Source: Rikenellaceae bacterium
Lineage (GTDB): Bacteria; Bacteroidota; Bacteroidia; Bacteroidales; UBA932
Direction of reading: 5' to 3'
DNA length: 48,499 nt
Assembly: GCA_900769885.1 (NCBI GenBank)
Contig: CAAGIG010000019.1
Coordinates: forward strand, 1 to 48,499
The notes below the pieces were generated by a model that made no database searches, had not been told where the DNA came from, and worked only from the letters and a program-made list of their open reading frames with translations. Of this stretch, positions 23,801-33,264 are shown piece after piece. Numbering within the stretch: the stretch's first letter is position 1; each line of letters begins with the position of its first letter. A program made the translations under genes and the position numbers.

Positions 23801-25693
23801 ATGGCAAATTATCTGGAAGTAGAAAATATCTCTAAACACTACGGAGACAGGACTTTATTCGAAAATGTATCCTTTAATATAAACGAAGGGGACAAGATAG
23901 CACTCGTTGCTCCCAATGGAACGGGCAAAACCTCCCTTTTGAAAATAATTGCAGGGATTGACTCATCTGACGGAGATGGCAAAATCAAGTTCCTGAAAGA
24001 TATTTCCGTTGCATTTCTGGAGCAGGAGCAGCACTACCCGGAGGATAAAACCATTTTCCAGATAGTCTTTGAAAACTCGGGAGAGAAAAGCCGCATCATC
24101 AAAGAATACGAAGAGGCGACCCTCTCCAATGACAAGAAAAGACTTGAAAAAGCGATTGCAGCAATGGACGCCGCAGATGCGTGGAACTACGAACAGCAGA
24201 TCAGCGAAATTCTATCAACTCTCCGCATCCGGGATATGCACCGCAGCGCAGGTTCATTGAGTGGGGGAGAGAAAAAAAGGGTCGCACTTGCAGCAGTCCT
24301 TATCTCCCACCCCGAACTCATCGTGATGGACGAGCCGACGAACCACCTTGACCTTGAAAGCATTGAATATCTTGAAAACTATCTGGGCCGTTCCCGCTGC
24401 ACCCTGCTGATGGTTACCCACGACAGATATTTCCTCGACAGGGTCTGCAATACCATTCTGGAGATGGCAGACGGCACACTATATAGATATAATGGAAATT
24501 ACTCCTACTTTTTGGAAAAGAGAGAGGAGAGAATCACAAATTTCAATGCAGCAACCGAAAAGGCAAAAAACCTCCTTCGCACCGAACTCGACTGGATCAG
24601 AAGAACACCCTGCGCAAGGGGGACCAAAGCGAGATACAGAGTCAATGCCTTCGAGGATTTGAAAGAGAGGGCCTCGCAACATATCAAAGAGCAGAATATC
24701 GAGATAAAAGCAGGAATGTCCCGTCTGGGCAAAAAAATCATAAACTGCAAAGGGTTGCACTACCGCTGGGAAGATTTCATCGGGGTAAAAGACTTTTCAT
24801 ACAATTTTGCCCCGGGTGAGAAAATAGGAATCATTGGCAAAAACGGAGTGGGAAAGAGCACATTCCTCAACCTTCTCATTGGTGAACTACAACCCACATC
24901 TGGAGAAATAGATAGAGGAACCACATTAAATATAGGATACTACAAACAAAGCGGTATAAAATTCAAAGAGGGTCAGACTGTCATTGAATTTGTACACGAG
25001 ATAGCCGACAATATCACCCTCGCAGATGGAAAAGTAATCTCTGCATCATCCTTTTTGAACTACTTCCTCTTCCCCCCTTCAACCCATTACAGCAAAATAG
25101 AAAAACTCAGCGGAGGAGAAAAAAGGAGACTTTACTTACTAAGCATCCTTATCGCAAATCCAAATCTGCTAATCCTCGACGAGCCGACCAATGACCTCGA
25201 CATCCTGACATTGAATGTATTGGAAGATTATCTCAAGACATTCAAAGGGTCGGTAATCATCGTCTCCCACGACAGGTTCTTCCTCGACAAAATCGTCGAC
25301 CACCTGTTTATTTTCAAAGGAGATGGAGAGATCAAAGACTTCCCCGGAAGCTACTCCGACTACCGCGAATTCCAAAAGGAAGCAGAACTTGCAAAACACT
25401 CCCAAAGCAAACCCCAGCAAGGAAATACTTCCTCACCAAATTCAAAGAAAGAATTTGTTCAAAAAGAGGGAGCGGCTCCTGCCAAACGGAAACTCACATA
25501 CAAGGAGCAGAAAGAGCTCGAGCAATTGGAAAAAGAGCTCGAACAGCTTTCAGCCGAGAAAAAAGAACTCGAAGAACTCCTCTCGAGTGGCAACTGTACC
25601 CCCGAGCAACTTACAAAGGCATCGACCCGAATTGGGGAAATTATCACACTGACCGACGAAAAGGAATTCCGTTGGCTCGAACTGAGCGAGTAG
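23801..25693 (+). CDS. ABC-F family ATPase (Uup-like)
   Basis: 630 residues with two ABC domains and no membrane segments. First domain: Walker A APNGTGKTS, signature LSGGEKKR, Walker B LIVMDEPTNHLDL. Second: GKNGVGKST, LSGGEKRRL and LILDEPTNDLDI. An interdomain linker (about 240-310) and a C-terminal coiled coil (about 560-630, lysine/glutamate rich) match Uup rather than EttA. ABC-F proteins act on the ribosome, or in DNA repair for Uup. Divergent from the ribosomal protein block. A specific resistance role cannot be inferred from sequence. Confidence 0.93.
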   Translation: MANYLEVENISKHYGDRTLFENVSFNINEGDKIALVAPNGTGKTSLLKIIAGIDSSDGDGKIKFLKDISVAFLEQEQHYPEDKTIFQIVFENSGEKSRIIKEYEEATLSNDKKRLEKAIAAMDAADAWNYEQQISEILSTLRIRDMHRSAGSLSGGEKKRVALAAVLISHPELIVMDEPTNHLDLESIEYLENYLGRSRCTLLMVTHDRYFLDRVCNTILEMADGTLYRYNGNYSYFLEKREERITNFNAATEKAKNLLRTELDWIRRTPCARGTKARYRVNAFEDLKERASQHIKEQNIEIKAGMSRLGKKIINCKGLHYRWEDFIGVKDFSYNFAPGEKIGIIGKNGVGKSTFLNLLIGELQPTSGEIDRGTTLNIGYYKQSGIKFKEGQTVIEFVHEIADNITLADGKVISASSFLNYFLFPPSTHYSKIEKLSGGEKRRLYLLSILIANPNLLILDEPTNDLDILTLNVLEDYLKTFKGSVIIVSHDRFFLDKIVDHLFIFKGDGEIKDFPGSYSDYREFQKEAELAKHSQSKPQQGNTSSPNSKKEFVQKEGAAPAKRKLTYKEQKELEQLEKELEQLSAEKKELEELLSSGNCTPEQLTKASTRIGEIITLTDEKEFRWLELSE

Positions 25694-25721
25694 CAAAGAG
25701 GATCAACCCCCCTTCTCTACT

Positions 25722-27728
25722 CTACTTGACAACAATTTCATCAGTGAAGATAAAGCCGCCGAATTGTCCTGCTCTGGCCTGATAACGGATATAACGGGCC
25801 TTGGCAGAACCGTTCCAGGCAACAGTCTTGAAAGTGATACCCGAATCTCTTACCACTTCATAAGATTCGTTGAGAAGTTCGGTATATTGCTCATTATCAT
25901 CTGAAACCGAGATTATAACTTGTGCAGGATGATACACATCGGGACCACAAATCTGCATAAAGTCAGCATAGACTTGTGAAAACTCTGTAACCTCGCCCAT
26001 ATCGACCACCACATCCAAACGGTCTCTTCTTATAAATCCCTGCCAACGGGCATCGTGATATGTCCAACCACCTCTTGCGCCATCGACCAACGCAGAATCT
26101 CCACCGGCAGTATATCCCGGATAATAAGCGGCATTATAAATAACTTTCTTCCCAATAGCCAGATGCTCTATAGGTTCCAGATACTCTTTTCTCTGACCAT
26201 ATTCATTGGCAAGGTCAAAAACATTATATCCATCTCTCTTCATTTGCTCCGCCAAACGCAATGACCTTCCGCGAAACTCCTCATAATCAGCTTTATTGTC
26301 TGTACCCCATCCCAGTTCAGCAATTGCAAACAATCGGGGATAAATCATCATTTCTGCGTGCTCGGCAGTGGAAACATACTCTACCCAAAGATTTCCTTGC
26401 ACACCCACAATCTTATCATTATCAGGAATTTCATACGAATAAACCTTTGACAATGGCAAATATCCACCCATAGCCTCAGGCAAAAGACCGGGAGCATCCT
26501 GATAGGTATCGAAATAACAATATGCCCCGGGAGTCAAAATAATTTCATTACCCTGACTGATAGCCTCATCCACATTTTCCAACCCTCTCCAGACCATAAT
26601 TGCAGCACCCTCGGGAGCACCACCCACCAAAATCTCATCCCAACCCACAGCTCTGCGGCCTTTGCTCTCCAAAAATGCCGAAATCCTCTTAATCATATAA
26701 GCCTGCAGATCATCGGTGTTTTCCAAACCCAATGCCTTTGCCCTCTTCAAACAATCTGGACAAGTTTTCCACGCCTGCTTACCGGCCTCATCCCCACCGA
26801 TATGGATATATTGCGATGGGAATATCTCCATAACTTCAGTCAGGATATCCTCCAGGAACCCAAAAGTAGCCTCTTTTCCCACACAAAAATCGGGATGAAC
26901 ATACATCTCTCCGGTACAAGAATACTCGGGATAAGCAGTCAGGGTCTCCTCCGAATGGGCAGGCATCTCGATTTCAGGAACCACTTCAATTCCCCTTTGG
27001 GCAGCATATTTTACAATTTCACGAGCCTGATCCTTAGTCAGATAACCACCATAAGCCCCGGGAGTTTCCTCATCCAGATATTTTTTATCTCCAAACCACC
27101 ACTCTTTCCAGGTAGTACCTGTTCTCCACGCCGCAAAAGAGGTCAATCTGGGATATTTTTCAATCTCAATTCTCCACCCTGCAGCATCGGTCAAATGAAG
27201 ATGCAGCTTATTCAGCTTCAAAGCAGCCATTGCGTCAATCTGCTTTATCACAAAATCATAACCATAGAAATGCCTTGACAAATCGAGCATAGCTCCTCTC
27301 CATTTGTACTTCGGAGAATCATTTATTTTACAAACTGCCACACGCCCCTTATCGTCAGCAAGTTGCAAAAGAGATTGCAAAGCATAAAAGGCTCCCGGAT
27401 AGTCACTATATCTGACAGTAAGTGTGCCTCGGGTCACCTCCAAAGCATATCCTTCCGAAACAATAGAAGTATCTTTCACAAATCTAACATCACCATCCTC
27501 ACCAAAACTCCAACCCAATGAAGTAAAGCCACTTATATAATTTTGCAGCAATTCAGGAGCACCACTGCACACCTTCCCGTTCAAATCAAATTTGCCAAAA
27601 CCCTGAACATATTCCACAGGAGCAGGGATAATATCAGCTCTATTATTGCTCAAAACAGCCTTTGCAACAAGATAACCTGCACCAATAAAAAAGAAAACAA
27701 CTACAAGAACTTTTACCAAATATTTCAT
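25722..27728 (-). CDS. GH20 beta-N-acetylhexosaminidase
   Basis: 668 residues from the ATG at 27728, where a hydrophobic export segment begins (MKYLVKVLVVVFFFIGAGYL); the frame is open 55 codons upstream without matching features. An N-terminal GH20b-like domain (about 40-150) precedes the catalytic barrel: WRGAMLDLSRHFY, LHLHLTDAAGWRIEIEKYP, GIEVVPEIEMPAHSEE and the catalytic Asp-Glu pair in HIGGDEAGKQAW. The last 130 residues look like a beta-sandwich carbohydrate-binding domain (F5/8C type). No lipobox Cys is present, so it is periplasmic or inner-membrane anchored. It should remove terminal GlcNAc/GalNAc from glycans. Confidence 0.92.
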   Translation of the reverse strand: MKYLVKVLVVVFFFIGAGYLVAKAVLSNNRADIIPAPVEYVQGFGKFDLNGKVCSGAPELLQNYISGFTSLGWSFGEDGDVRFVKDTSIVSEGYALEVTRGTLTVRYSDYPGAFYALQSLLQLADDKGRVAVCKINDSPKYKWRGAMLDLSRHFYGYDFVIKQIDAMAALKLNKLHLHLTDAAGWRIEIEKYPRLTSFAAWRTGTTWKEWWFGDKKYLDEETPGAYGGYLTKDQAREIVKYAAQRGIEVVPEIEMPAHSEETLTAYPEYSCTGEMYVHPDFCVGKEATFGFLEDILTEVMEIFPSQYIHIGGDEAGKQAWKTCPDCLKRAKALGLENTDDLQAYMIKRISAFLESKGRRAVGWDEILVGGAPEGAAIMVWRGLENVDEAISQGNEIILTPGAYCYFDTYQDAPGLLPEAMGGYLPLSKVYSYEIPDNDKIVGVQGNLWVEYVSTAEHAEMMIYPRLFAIAELGWGTDNKADYEEFRGRSLRLAEQMKRDGYNVFDLANEYGQRKEYLEPIEHLAIGKKVIYNAAYYPGYTAGGDSALVDGARGGWTYHDARWQGFIRRDRLDVVVDMGEVTEFSQVYADFMQICGPDVYHPAQVIISVSDDNEQYTELLNESYEVVRDSGITFKTVAWNGSAKARYIRYQARAGQFGGFIFTDEIVVK

Positions 27729-27815
27729 AATTCTCAAATTTTCATTAAACAATTCCCCAGATACAATCAACATATTTTTCACTATGAGAGCAATAAGTAT
27801 CTGTTTCACTTCCGA

Positions 27816-27823
27816 CAAAAATA
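27816..27823 (-). promoter_or_regulatory. -7 element of the GH20 gene
   Basis: On the minus strand TATTTTTG lies about 88 bp upstream of the chosen start; this makes the in-frame extension beyond it unlikely to be translated. No -33 match is seen. Confidence 0.4.
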
Positions 27824-27856
27824 GATATATTTCTGAAAAATCCCCATATATTGGTA

Positions 27857-27887
27857 TTGAATATCTTATTTGAGGAGAGTATCTTTG
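27857..27887 (+). promoter_or_regulatory. Promoter of feoAB
   Basis: TTG (27857-27859), a 20-bp spacer and TATCTTTG (27880-27887), with the start codon 32 bp further. No obvious Fur-box palindrome was found by eye. Confidence 0.6.
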
Positions 27888-27918
27888 CAACATTAGAGAT
27901 CTTTATTTAGCAAGAATT

Positions 27919-30306
27919 ATGAAATTATCAGAATTGAAAACCAACGAAAGGGGAATTATCGTGAAGGTGGCAGGACACGGCTCTTTCCGAAAAAGAATCA
28001 CCGAAATGGGATTTATAAAGGGGAAAGAGGTCAAAGTAATTCTGAATGCTCCACTTAGAGATCCGATTGAATATGAAATTATAGGTTACCGTATATCGCT
28101 CCGCAGGGATGAAGCGCAGAATATTGAAGTTCTCAGTGAAACAGAGGTAGAACAGTCGCTTCTGACCCCGACAGAACAAGCCAAACCGCTCATTTCAGAG
28201 AACAGCGAACACTCTCCATTGGACCAAAAGATGAAAGAACTGGCCAAAGAAAGGGGCAACACCATCCGTGTGGCACTGGTCGGAAATCCCAACTGCGGCA
28301 AAACCTCTCTTTTCAATATCGCTTCGGGAAGTCACGAGCACGTAGGAAATTACAGCGGTGTCACCGTTGATGCAAAAGAGGGCAGATTCGAATACAAAGG
28401 GTACAAATTTATCCTTATCGACCTTCCCGGAACATATTCCCTGTCGGCATACAGTCCCGAGGAATTGTTTGTGAGAGAGCATCTTATCAAAGAACTTCCC
28501 GATGTGGTCGTCAATGTGGTGGATGCAACGAACCTTGAGAGAAATCTATATTTGAGTTCGCAACTTATCGATATGGACCTCAGGGTGGTTATGGCCCTTA
28601 ATATGTTCGATGAGTTTTCTCAAAAAAAGGATAAACTCGACATCAAAATGTTGGGAACACTCCTTGGTATGCCCATTGTTCCCACTGTCAGCAAAACAGG
28701 AAAAGGGATCAATGAGCTTTTTGATTCAATCATCGACATCTATGAAAACATCCATACCAAAAGGGCACGTCACATCCATATCCATCACGGTGTAGAGGTA
28801 GAAAAAAGCATCGAAAAAGTCCAGAACCTCATCCGACAAAATGAAGGGATACGACAAAAATATTCTACCAGATACCTTGCAATCAAATATCTGGAGAACG
28901 ACAAAGAGATAGCCAAAGAGGTCGAACTGTTCGAAAACAGAGATGAGATTATAGCGGCACGCTATCAGGAGGACAAAAGGATTGAACGCCTGATCGGGTC
29001 AAATCTTGAATCTGCAATCGTAGATGCCAAATATGCATTTATCCAGGGGGCTTTGAAAGAGACATACAAACCCTCATCAGAGACTCCCAAAAAGACTCTG
29101 ACAGACCGCATTGACTCCATCATAACCAACAAATGGCTGGCATTCCCCATTTTTATTTTTATCCTCTATGTAATGTTCGAGGCGACATTCAAACTTGGAG
29201 AGTATCCTATGATGTGGATTGAGTGGCTGGTGGAAAAATTTGCATTGTTCATCTCTACCACTATGCCAGAAGGGCTTTTTAAAGATTTGATAGTGGATGG
29301 AATCATCGGCGGAGTCGGAAGTGTTCTTGTCTTTTTGCCCAACATCCTGATTCTGTATATGTTCATCTCCCTGCTGGAAGACTCGGGATATATGGCCAGA
29401 GCAGCATTCATTATGGATAAGCTTATGCACAGAATGGGGCTCCACGGAAAATCATTTATCCCTATGATTATGGGATTCGGATGCAATGTTCCCGCAATTA
29501 TGGCGACCAGAATGATTGAAAACCGCAAAAGCCGCCTTGTCACCATTCTGATTATCCCTCTGATGTCCTGCGCAGGACGTTTACCTATATATATATTATT
29601 GGCAGGGGCGTTTTTCCCAAGTTACGGCTCGCTGGTAATGTTGGGAATTTATGGTCTGGGTATTCTCCTTGCGATTTTCTCTGCTAAAGTCATCAGCCGA
29701 TTTATGAAAGAGGATGACCTTCCTTTTGTAATGGAACTTCCTCCTTACAGAGTCCCCACCTCCAAATCGATTTTCAGACACACCTGGGAGAAAGGGAAAC
29801 AATATCTCCAAAAAATGGGTGGAATTATTCTCGTGGCATCACTCATTATCTGGTCATTAGGATATTTCCCTCGTCAGCAGGAGGGGCAAACCACAGCACA
29901 ACAACAGGAACAATCATATATCGGAACTATCGGAAAAGCGATAGAACCGGCCCTTGAACCACTCGGGTTTGACTGGAAAATGGGTGTAGGCATCCTGTCG
30001 GGAATAGCAGCAAAAGAGTTGGTTGTAAGTACAATGGGTGTATTGTACAACATTGACCAGGAACAGCTTGACTCGGGTTCAGGAGAGACAATGCTCCAAA
30101 AAGCATTGCAACAAGCTTCAACTCCGGCAGCAGCACTCGCCTTTATGGTTTTTGTATTGCTCTATTTCCCCTGCATTGCAACATTCATTGCAATCAAACA
30201 AGAAGGGGGAGGATGGAAATGGGCAATCTTCTCTGCCATCTATACCATCATCCTCGCGTGGGTTGCCGCCTTCGCAGTATACCAAATAGGTAGTATTTTT
30301 CTGTAA
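27919..30306 (+). CDS. feoB: Fused FeoA-FeoB ferrous iron transporter
   Basis: 795 residues. Residues 1-75 are a FeoA SH3-like domain (KLSELKTNERGIIVKVAGHG, RITEMGFIKGKEVKV). After a linker comes the FeoB G domain: G1 GNPNCGKT (122-129), switch I NYSGVTVDAKEG, G3 DLPGTYSLS and G4 NMFD. The membrane part (about 390-795) has Gate motifs such as GFGCNVPAIMATR and LIPLMSCAGRLPIY. It imports Fe2+ across the inner membrane. The FeoA fusion is common in Bacteroidota. Monocistronic, divergent from the GH20 gene. Confidence 0.96.
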   Translation: MKLSELKTNERGIIVKVAGHGSFRKRITEMGFIKGKEVKVILNAPLRDPIEYEIIGYRISLRRDEAQNIEVLSETEVEQSLLTPTEQAKPLISENSEHSPLDQKMKELAKERGNTIRVALVGNPNCGKTSLFNIASGSHEHVGNYSGVTVDAKEGRFEYKGYKFILIDLPGTYSLSAYSPEELFVREHLIKELPDVVVNVVDATNLERNLYLSSQLIDMDLRVVMALNMFDEFSQKKDKLDIKMLGTLLGMPIVPTVSKTGKGINELFDSIIDIYENIHTKRARHIHIHHGVEVEKSIEKVQNLIRQNEGIRQKYSTRYLAIKYLENDKEIAKEVELFENRDEIIAARYQEDKRIERLIGSNLESAIVDAKYAFIQGALKETYKPSSETPKKTLTDRIDSIITNKWLAFPIFIFILYVMFEATFKLGEYPMMWIEWLVEKFALFISTTMPEGLFKDLIVDGIIGGVGSVLVFLPNILILYMFISLLEDSGYMARAAFIMDKLMHRMGLHGKSFIPMIMGFGCNVPAIMATRMIENRKSRLVTILIIPLMSCAGRLPIYILLAGAFFPSYGSLVMLGIYGLGILLAIFSAKVISRFMKEDDLPFVMELPPYRVPTSKSIFRHTWEKGKQYLQKMGGIILVASLIIWSLGYFPRQQEGQTTAQQQEQSYIGTIGKAIEPALEPLGFDWKMGVGILSGIAAKELVVSTMGVLYNIDQEQLDSGSGETMLQKALQQASTPAAALAFMVFVLLYFPCIATFIAIKQEGGGWKWAIFSAIYTIILAWVAAFAVYQIGSIFL

Positions 30307-30323
30307 AATACCAACAATTAGCG

Positions 30324-30355
30324 ATTGTCTCCCTATGCAGAACACACTACTTTTG
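30324..30355 (+). promoter_or_regulatory. Promoter without a following gene
   Basis: ATTG (30324-30327), a 20-bp spacer and TACTTTTG (30348-30355). Transcription would begin near 30362, only about 30 nt before a strong terminator hairpin, with no open frame in between. Confidence 0.5.
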
Positions 30356-30361
30356 CAATGT

Positions 30362-30427
30362 GGAAAAACCATAATGTAGTGTTGAAATAAAATGGGACTC
30401 TCAATTTATCGGGGTCCCATTTTTTTA
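30362..30427 (+). ncRNA. Candidate small RNA downstream of feoAB
   Basis: A stretch of about 65 nt is framed by the promoter above and the terminator below. It would contain a short unstructured 5' part (GGAAAAACCATAATGTAGTG) and the terminator stem-loop. The ACTAC of the promoter region and GTAGT at 30375-30379 are complementary. No known RNA family is recognised, and it could equally be just the end of the feoAB transcript. Confidence 0.35.
30390..30427 (+). terminator. Rho-independent terminator
   Basis: Stem AATGGGAC/GTCCCATT with a 15-nt loop followed by a run of T; about 85 bp past the feoAB stop. Confidence 0.88.
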
Positions 30428-30443
30428 ATAAGATAGTTTTAAT

Positions 30444-30451
30444 TAATTTTG
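30444..30451 (+). promoter_or_regulatory. -7 element of the hemerythrin/LuxR pair
   Basis: TAATTTTG lies 15 bp before ATG 30467, giving a leader of about 9 nt or less. It supports ATG 30467 over the upstream in-frame TTG 30461. Confidence 0.5.
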
Positions 30452-30466
30452 GACAAATAATTGGCT

Positions 30467-31180
30467 ATGACTAAATACCTTACAAACTCTATAGAATATA
30501 TCACATCGGGGAACCTGAAGATGGCAGACCTGATAAACAACGATTACAGACTATTGTCTGTGCTGTACAGACTGGGAATAAATATGGGATTCGGGGACGA
30601 GAGTGTCTTCGCAATTTGCAAAAAGCACAATATTAATCCTGCATCATTTATGCTCATCTGCAATACATATATTTTTGAGGGATACACCCCTTCCGATGAA
30701 TTGATGCAGAGCGCTGATCCAAAGGACATTATCACATATTTGCACAATTCACATTCATTCTATGCCACCACAGAACTCAGCACAATTGAGAACTATATCA
30801 ATACACTTGTTACCCCTTGCGATGAGACAAGAAAAAAAATCATCGTAAATTTCTTTTCACAATATCGTACAGAGGTAACCAACCATTTTGCATACGAAGA
30901 AGATATTGTATTCCCCTATGTGAAAAACATTGCAGCAAATGCATCTGAAAAAGAGTATCATATCGGAAAATTCGAAGAGAGCCACAGCAATGTGGATGAA
31001 AAGATCAACGACCTGAGAAACATCCTGATGAAATACCTTCCATCGGTATGCGATTCTCTGCTGGCGATCAAGGTACTTTCTCACCTTTACAAATTGGAGT
31101 ATGATTTGAAAAAACACACCTCAATCGAGAACAACATATTAATTCCACTGGTAAATAAACTTGAGAAAAATGACAACTAA
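30467..31180 (+). CDS. Hemerythrin-domain protein (RIC/YtfE-like)
   Basis: 237 residues from ATG 30467. Residues about 1-75 resemble the small N-terminal domain of ScdA/RIC proteins, though the usual Cys pair is not conserved. The four-helix hemerythrin region supplies candidate iron ligands in YLHNSHSFY, NHFAYEEDIVFPY, EESHSNVDEKI and KHTSIENNILIPL (H...E..lFP pattern twice). Such di-iron proteins sense or handle oxygen, NO or iron-sulfur damage. It overlaps a LuxR-type regulator by 11 bp, so the two are translationally coupled and probably functionally linked. Confidence 0.82.
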   Translation: MTKYLTNSIEYITSGNLKMADLINNDYRLLSVLYRLGINMGFGDESVFAICKKHNINPASFMLICNTYIFEGYTPSDELMQSADPKDIITYLHNSHSFYATTELSTIENYINTLVTPCDETRKKIIVNFFSQYRTEVTNHFAYEEDIVFPYVKNIAANASEKEYHIGKFEESHSNVDEKINDLRNILMKYLPSVCDSLLAIKVLSHLYKLEYDLKKHTSIENNILIPLVNKLEKNDN

Positions 31181-31775
31181 CGAGAAGAAAAAAATAATTC
31201 TCATCACCCCATCCAAGATTATCGCCAGAGGTATTAATGCCATTCTCAGCGATTACGGAGATTTCAGGCTGGAGGCTATTCTCTCAGATATATCAAGAGA
31301 GAATGAGAATGTTTTGAAAAACACCTCTGTAGATATAATTATCATAGACACAGGGCTTTGGGGTTATTCTTCACGCAGACAATTCCGTTCTCTGATTTCA
31401 GAATACTCCGATGCCGCCATCATTGGTGTAAACACTCTGGCACTCGATGAGGAGAGCAAGAAACTATACGATGAGTTGTTCTCAATCTACGATGCCCCTT
31501 CTGTGATAATAAACAAACTGCGAGCTGCAAACACATCCGAAAGAGAGCTGTCGGAACAAAACAAAAACGAACTCTCTATCAGGGAACAGGAGATTCTGGT
31601 ATGTGTTGCAAAAGGTATGTTGAATAAAGAGATTGCCGACAAATTCAACATCTCAATACACACAGTAATCACCCACAGAAAAAACATAACAAAAAAGACC
31701 GGCATCAAAACAGTTGCCGGCCTGACAGTTTATGCACTGCTGAACAATTTGATAGATCCCAACTCAATCGAGTAG
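31170..31775 (+). CDS. LuxR/NarL-type transcriptional regulator with receiver-like domain
   Basis: 201 residues from ATG 31170. The C-terminus is a GerE helix-turn-helix (LSIREQEILVCVAKGMLNKEIADKFNISIHTVITHRKNI). The N-terminus (about 10-125) has a receiver-like pattern (KKIILITPSKIIARGINAIL, DIIIIDTGLW) but lacks the usual acidic pair near its start, so it may be an unphosphorylated pseudo-receiver. No kinase gene is adjacent. Coupling to the hemerythrin gene suggests that the two respond to a common redox signal. Its stop overlaps the convergent PspC gene by 12 bp. Confidence 0.85.
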   Translation: MTTNEKKKIILITPSKIIARGINAILSDYGDFRLEAILSDISRENENVLKNTSVDIIIIDTGLWGYSSRRQFRSLISEYSDAAIIGVNTLALDEESKKLYDELFSIYDAPSVIINKLRAANTSERELSEQNKNELSIREQEILVCVAKGMLNKEIADKFNISIHTVITHRKNITKKTGIKTVAGLTVYALLNNLIDPNSIE

Positions 31776-33248
31776 TTCCAGAACTGCTTTGAATTTCCAG
31801 TCGGTCAAATCGAAAGAATCTTCAAATCTGTGAGGGACAGGCTCCTTTACCACTATTGTCACATCCGGGCCAACCCTGAGAGCTACCCTCCTTAGAATAT
31901 CAGTCATTGCCTCACCTTTCTCCACGATTTTGGGAGAGAGATACAATGTTTTGCCACTATACGACCAGAACACTCCATTTCTAATCTCCTCCACCTCATT
32001 CAAAGAGAGCCCATTCTGCAAAACAACAGATGATGACACCAGATATGGATTTTCAATAAATTTACCGCTGCGGTGAATCTCGAGATGTGGATAACAAACC
32101 ATCATTGCGCTGTCGCCCGATTCATTGGCATAGAACAGGTTATATTCCCATTTATCTCCATTGACCAACACCTGATAATCGTTATATTTTTTACAATCGA
32201 CATACTCCACAAAAATGGTATCGTTGGGAGAGAGTGTCATCTTCTCTTTGTGATAATAACTATTGTTATCGGGGAAATTGGCTGCATAAGAAATCATAAT
32301 AGAGACAAAACCTGCCAAAGAGACAAACCACAAAAGAAACATCACAAGTCCCGGACGCCACTTTGGTGATTTGAGGTTAAAGATCAACAAAATACCTCCA
32401 TAAACCAATGCCACTGCAGGAAGAGCTGCCACCAGAATAGCCAAAATCACAAATAGCACCGAAACCCATTTGGAACAATTGGTCACCATTGTCATAAAAT
32501 CGGCAGCGCTGAATGGGATAGCTGCATCTATTAATGTAAGCCCCAGCGATCCGACAATTGTAACAAAGATTCCGCATAGTCCTACAGAGACTACCACCAG
32601 GCCACAAAAAACTGCAAGAATTCTTGAAATCTTTGACAAAACTTTACGTGTCCCCTCAAAACTTTTTTCTGCCGCGCGCGAACCACTCTCCACCCCGATT
32701 TGAATAGAACCTATATTGTTTTCCTCTCCCTTCATCTGACATTTTTGAAAAGAGGTAACTGCCGCAGGGGTAATTATCCACATCAGAATATATATAACAA
32801 TCCAAAGGAGAAAGAGTTCAGATTCGAAAGCAAATGAAAGAATCACCGCCAATGAGAAAACAAGTCTGAAAATAATGGGATCTGCTTTCAAATAAGCTCC
32901 CCAACCCGAACAGACACCGCCAATAAGCTTATTGTCCACATCCCTGTAGATTCTCCTCTTGACCTCGGGCTTATCCTTAATTACATAATCTTCATCCAAA
33001 TCCTCTACCGAACCTAAAATCGATATCAACTCTTCCACAACGGAAACAGGAACAACCGAACCCCGATATCCCTTTTCCGAAAGGATTTCACTAATCCGTT
33101 CCTCGATACCATTGACAATTTCATCTGCATTTGGGTTCGCAGCATAGTGCTTTTCCAGTGATGAAATATAGTTTTCCAATCTGATATGAGCCTCTTTCTC
33201 CAGAGTAAATGCAACACCTGCAATACTCACTTTTATAATATCTTCCAT
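31764..33248 (-). CDS. PspC-domain membrane protein (large)
   Basis: 494 residues. Residues 1-90 form a helical N-terminal region (FTLEKEAHIRLENYISSLEKHY...GIEERISEIL) shared with the smaller PspC protein at 33607-34176. The PspC domain follows (about 95-165: RRIYRDVDNKLIGGVCSGWGAYL, then two membrane helices), then more membrane helices (about 205-340) and a soluble periplasmic C-terminus. PspC proteins act in envelope stress responses. It is the third gene of the PspC-PadR-PspC operon. Confidence 0.88.
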   Translation of the reverse strand: MEDIIKVSIAGVAFTLEKEAHIRLENYISSLEKHYAANPNADEIVNGIEERISEILSEKGYRGSVVPVSVVEELISILGSVEDLDEDYVIKDKPEVKRRIYRDVDNKLIGGVCSGWGAYLKADPIIFRLVFSLAVILSFAFESELFLLWIVIYILMWIITPAAVTSFQKCQMKGEENNIGSIQIGVESGSRAAEKSFEGTRKVLSKISRILAVFCGLVVVSVGLCGIFVTIVGSLGLTLIDAAIPFSAADFMTMVTNCSKWVSVLFVILAILVAALPAVALVYGGILLIFNLKSPKWRPGLVMFLLWFVSLAGFVSIMISYAANFPDNNSYYHKEKMTLSPNDTIFVEYVDCKKYNDYQVLVNGDKWEYNLFYANESGDSAMMVCYPHLEIHRSGKFIENPYLVSSSVVLQNGLSLNEVEEIRNGVFWSYSGKTLYLSPKIVEKGEAMTDILRRVALRVGPDVTIVVKEPVPHRFEDSFDLTDWKFKAVLELLD

Positions 33249-33264
33249 AATATACTGTTAAAAA

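Noticed and set aside
23801..25693. Antibiotic-resistance ABC-F protein
   Set aside because: The C-terminal coiled coil and linker resemble the housekeeping Uup group; no evidence for a resistance role.
27729..27893. 55-residue extension of the GH20 protein
   Set aside because: It crosses the predicted promoter and precedes a proper export signal starting at 27728.
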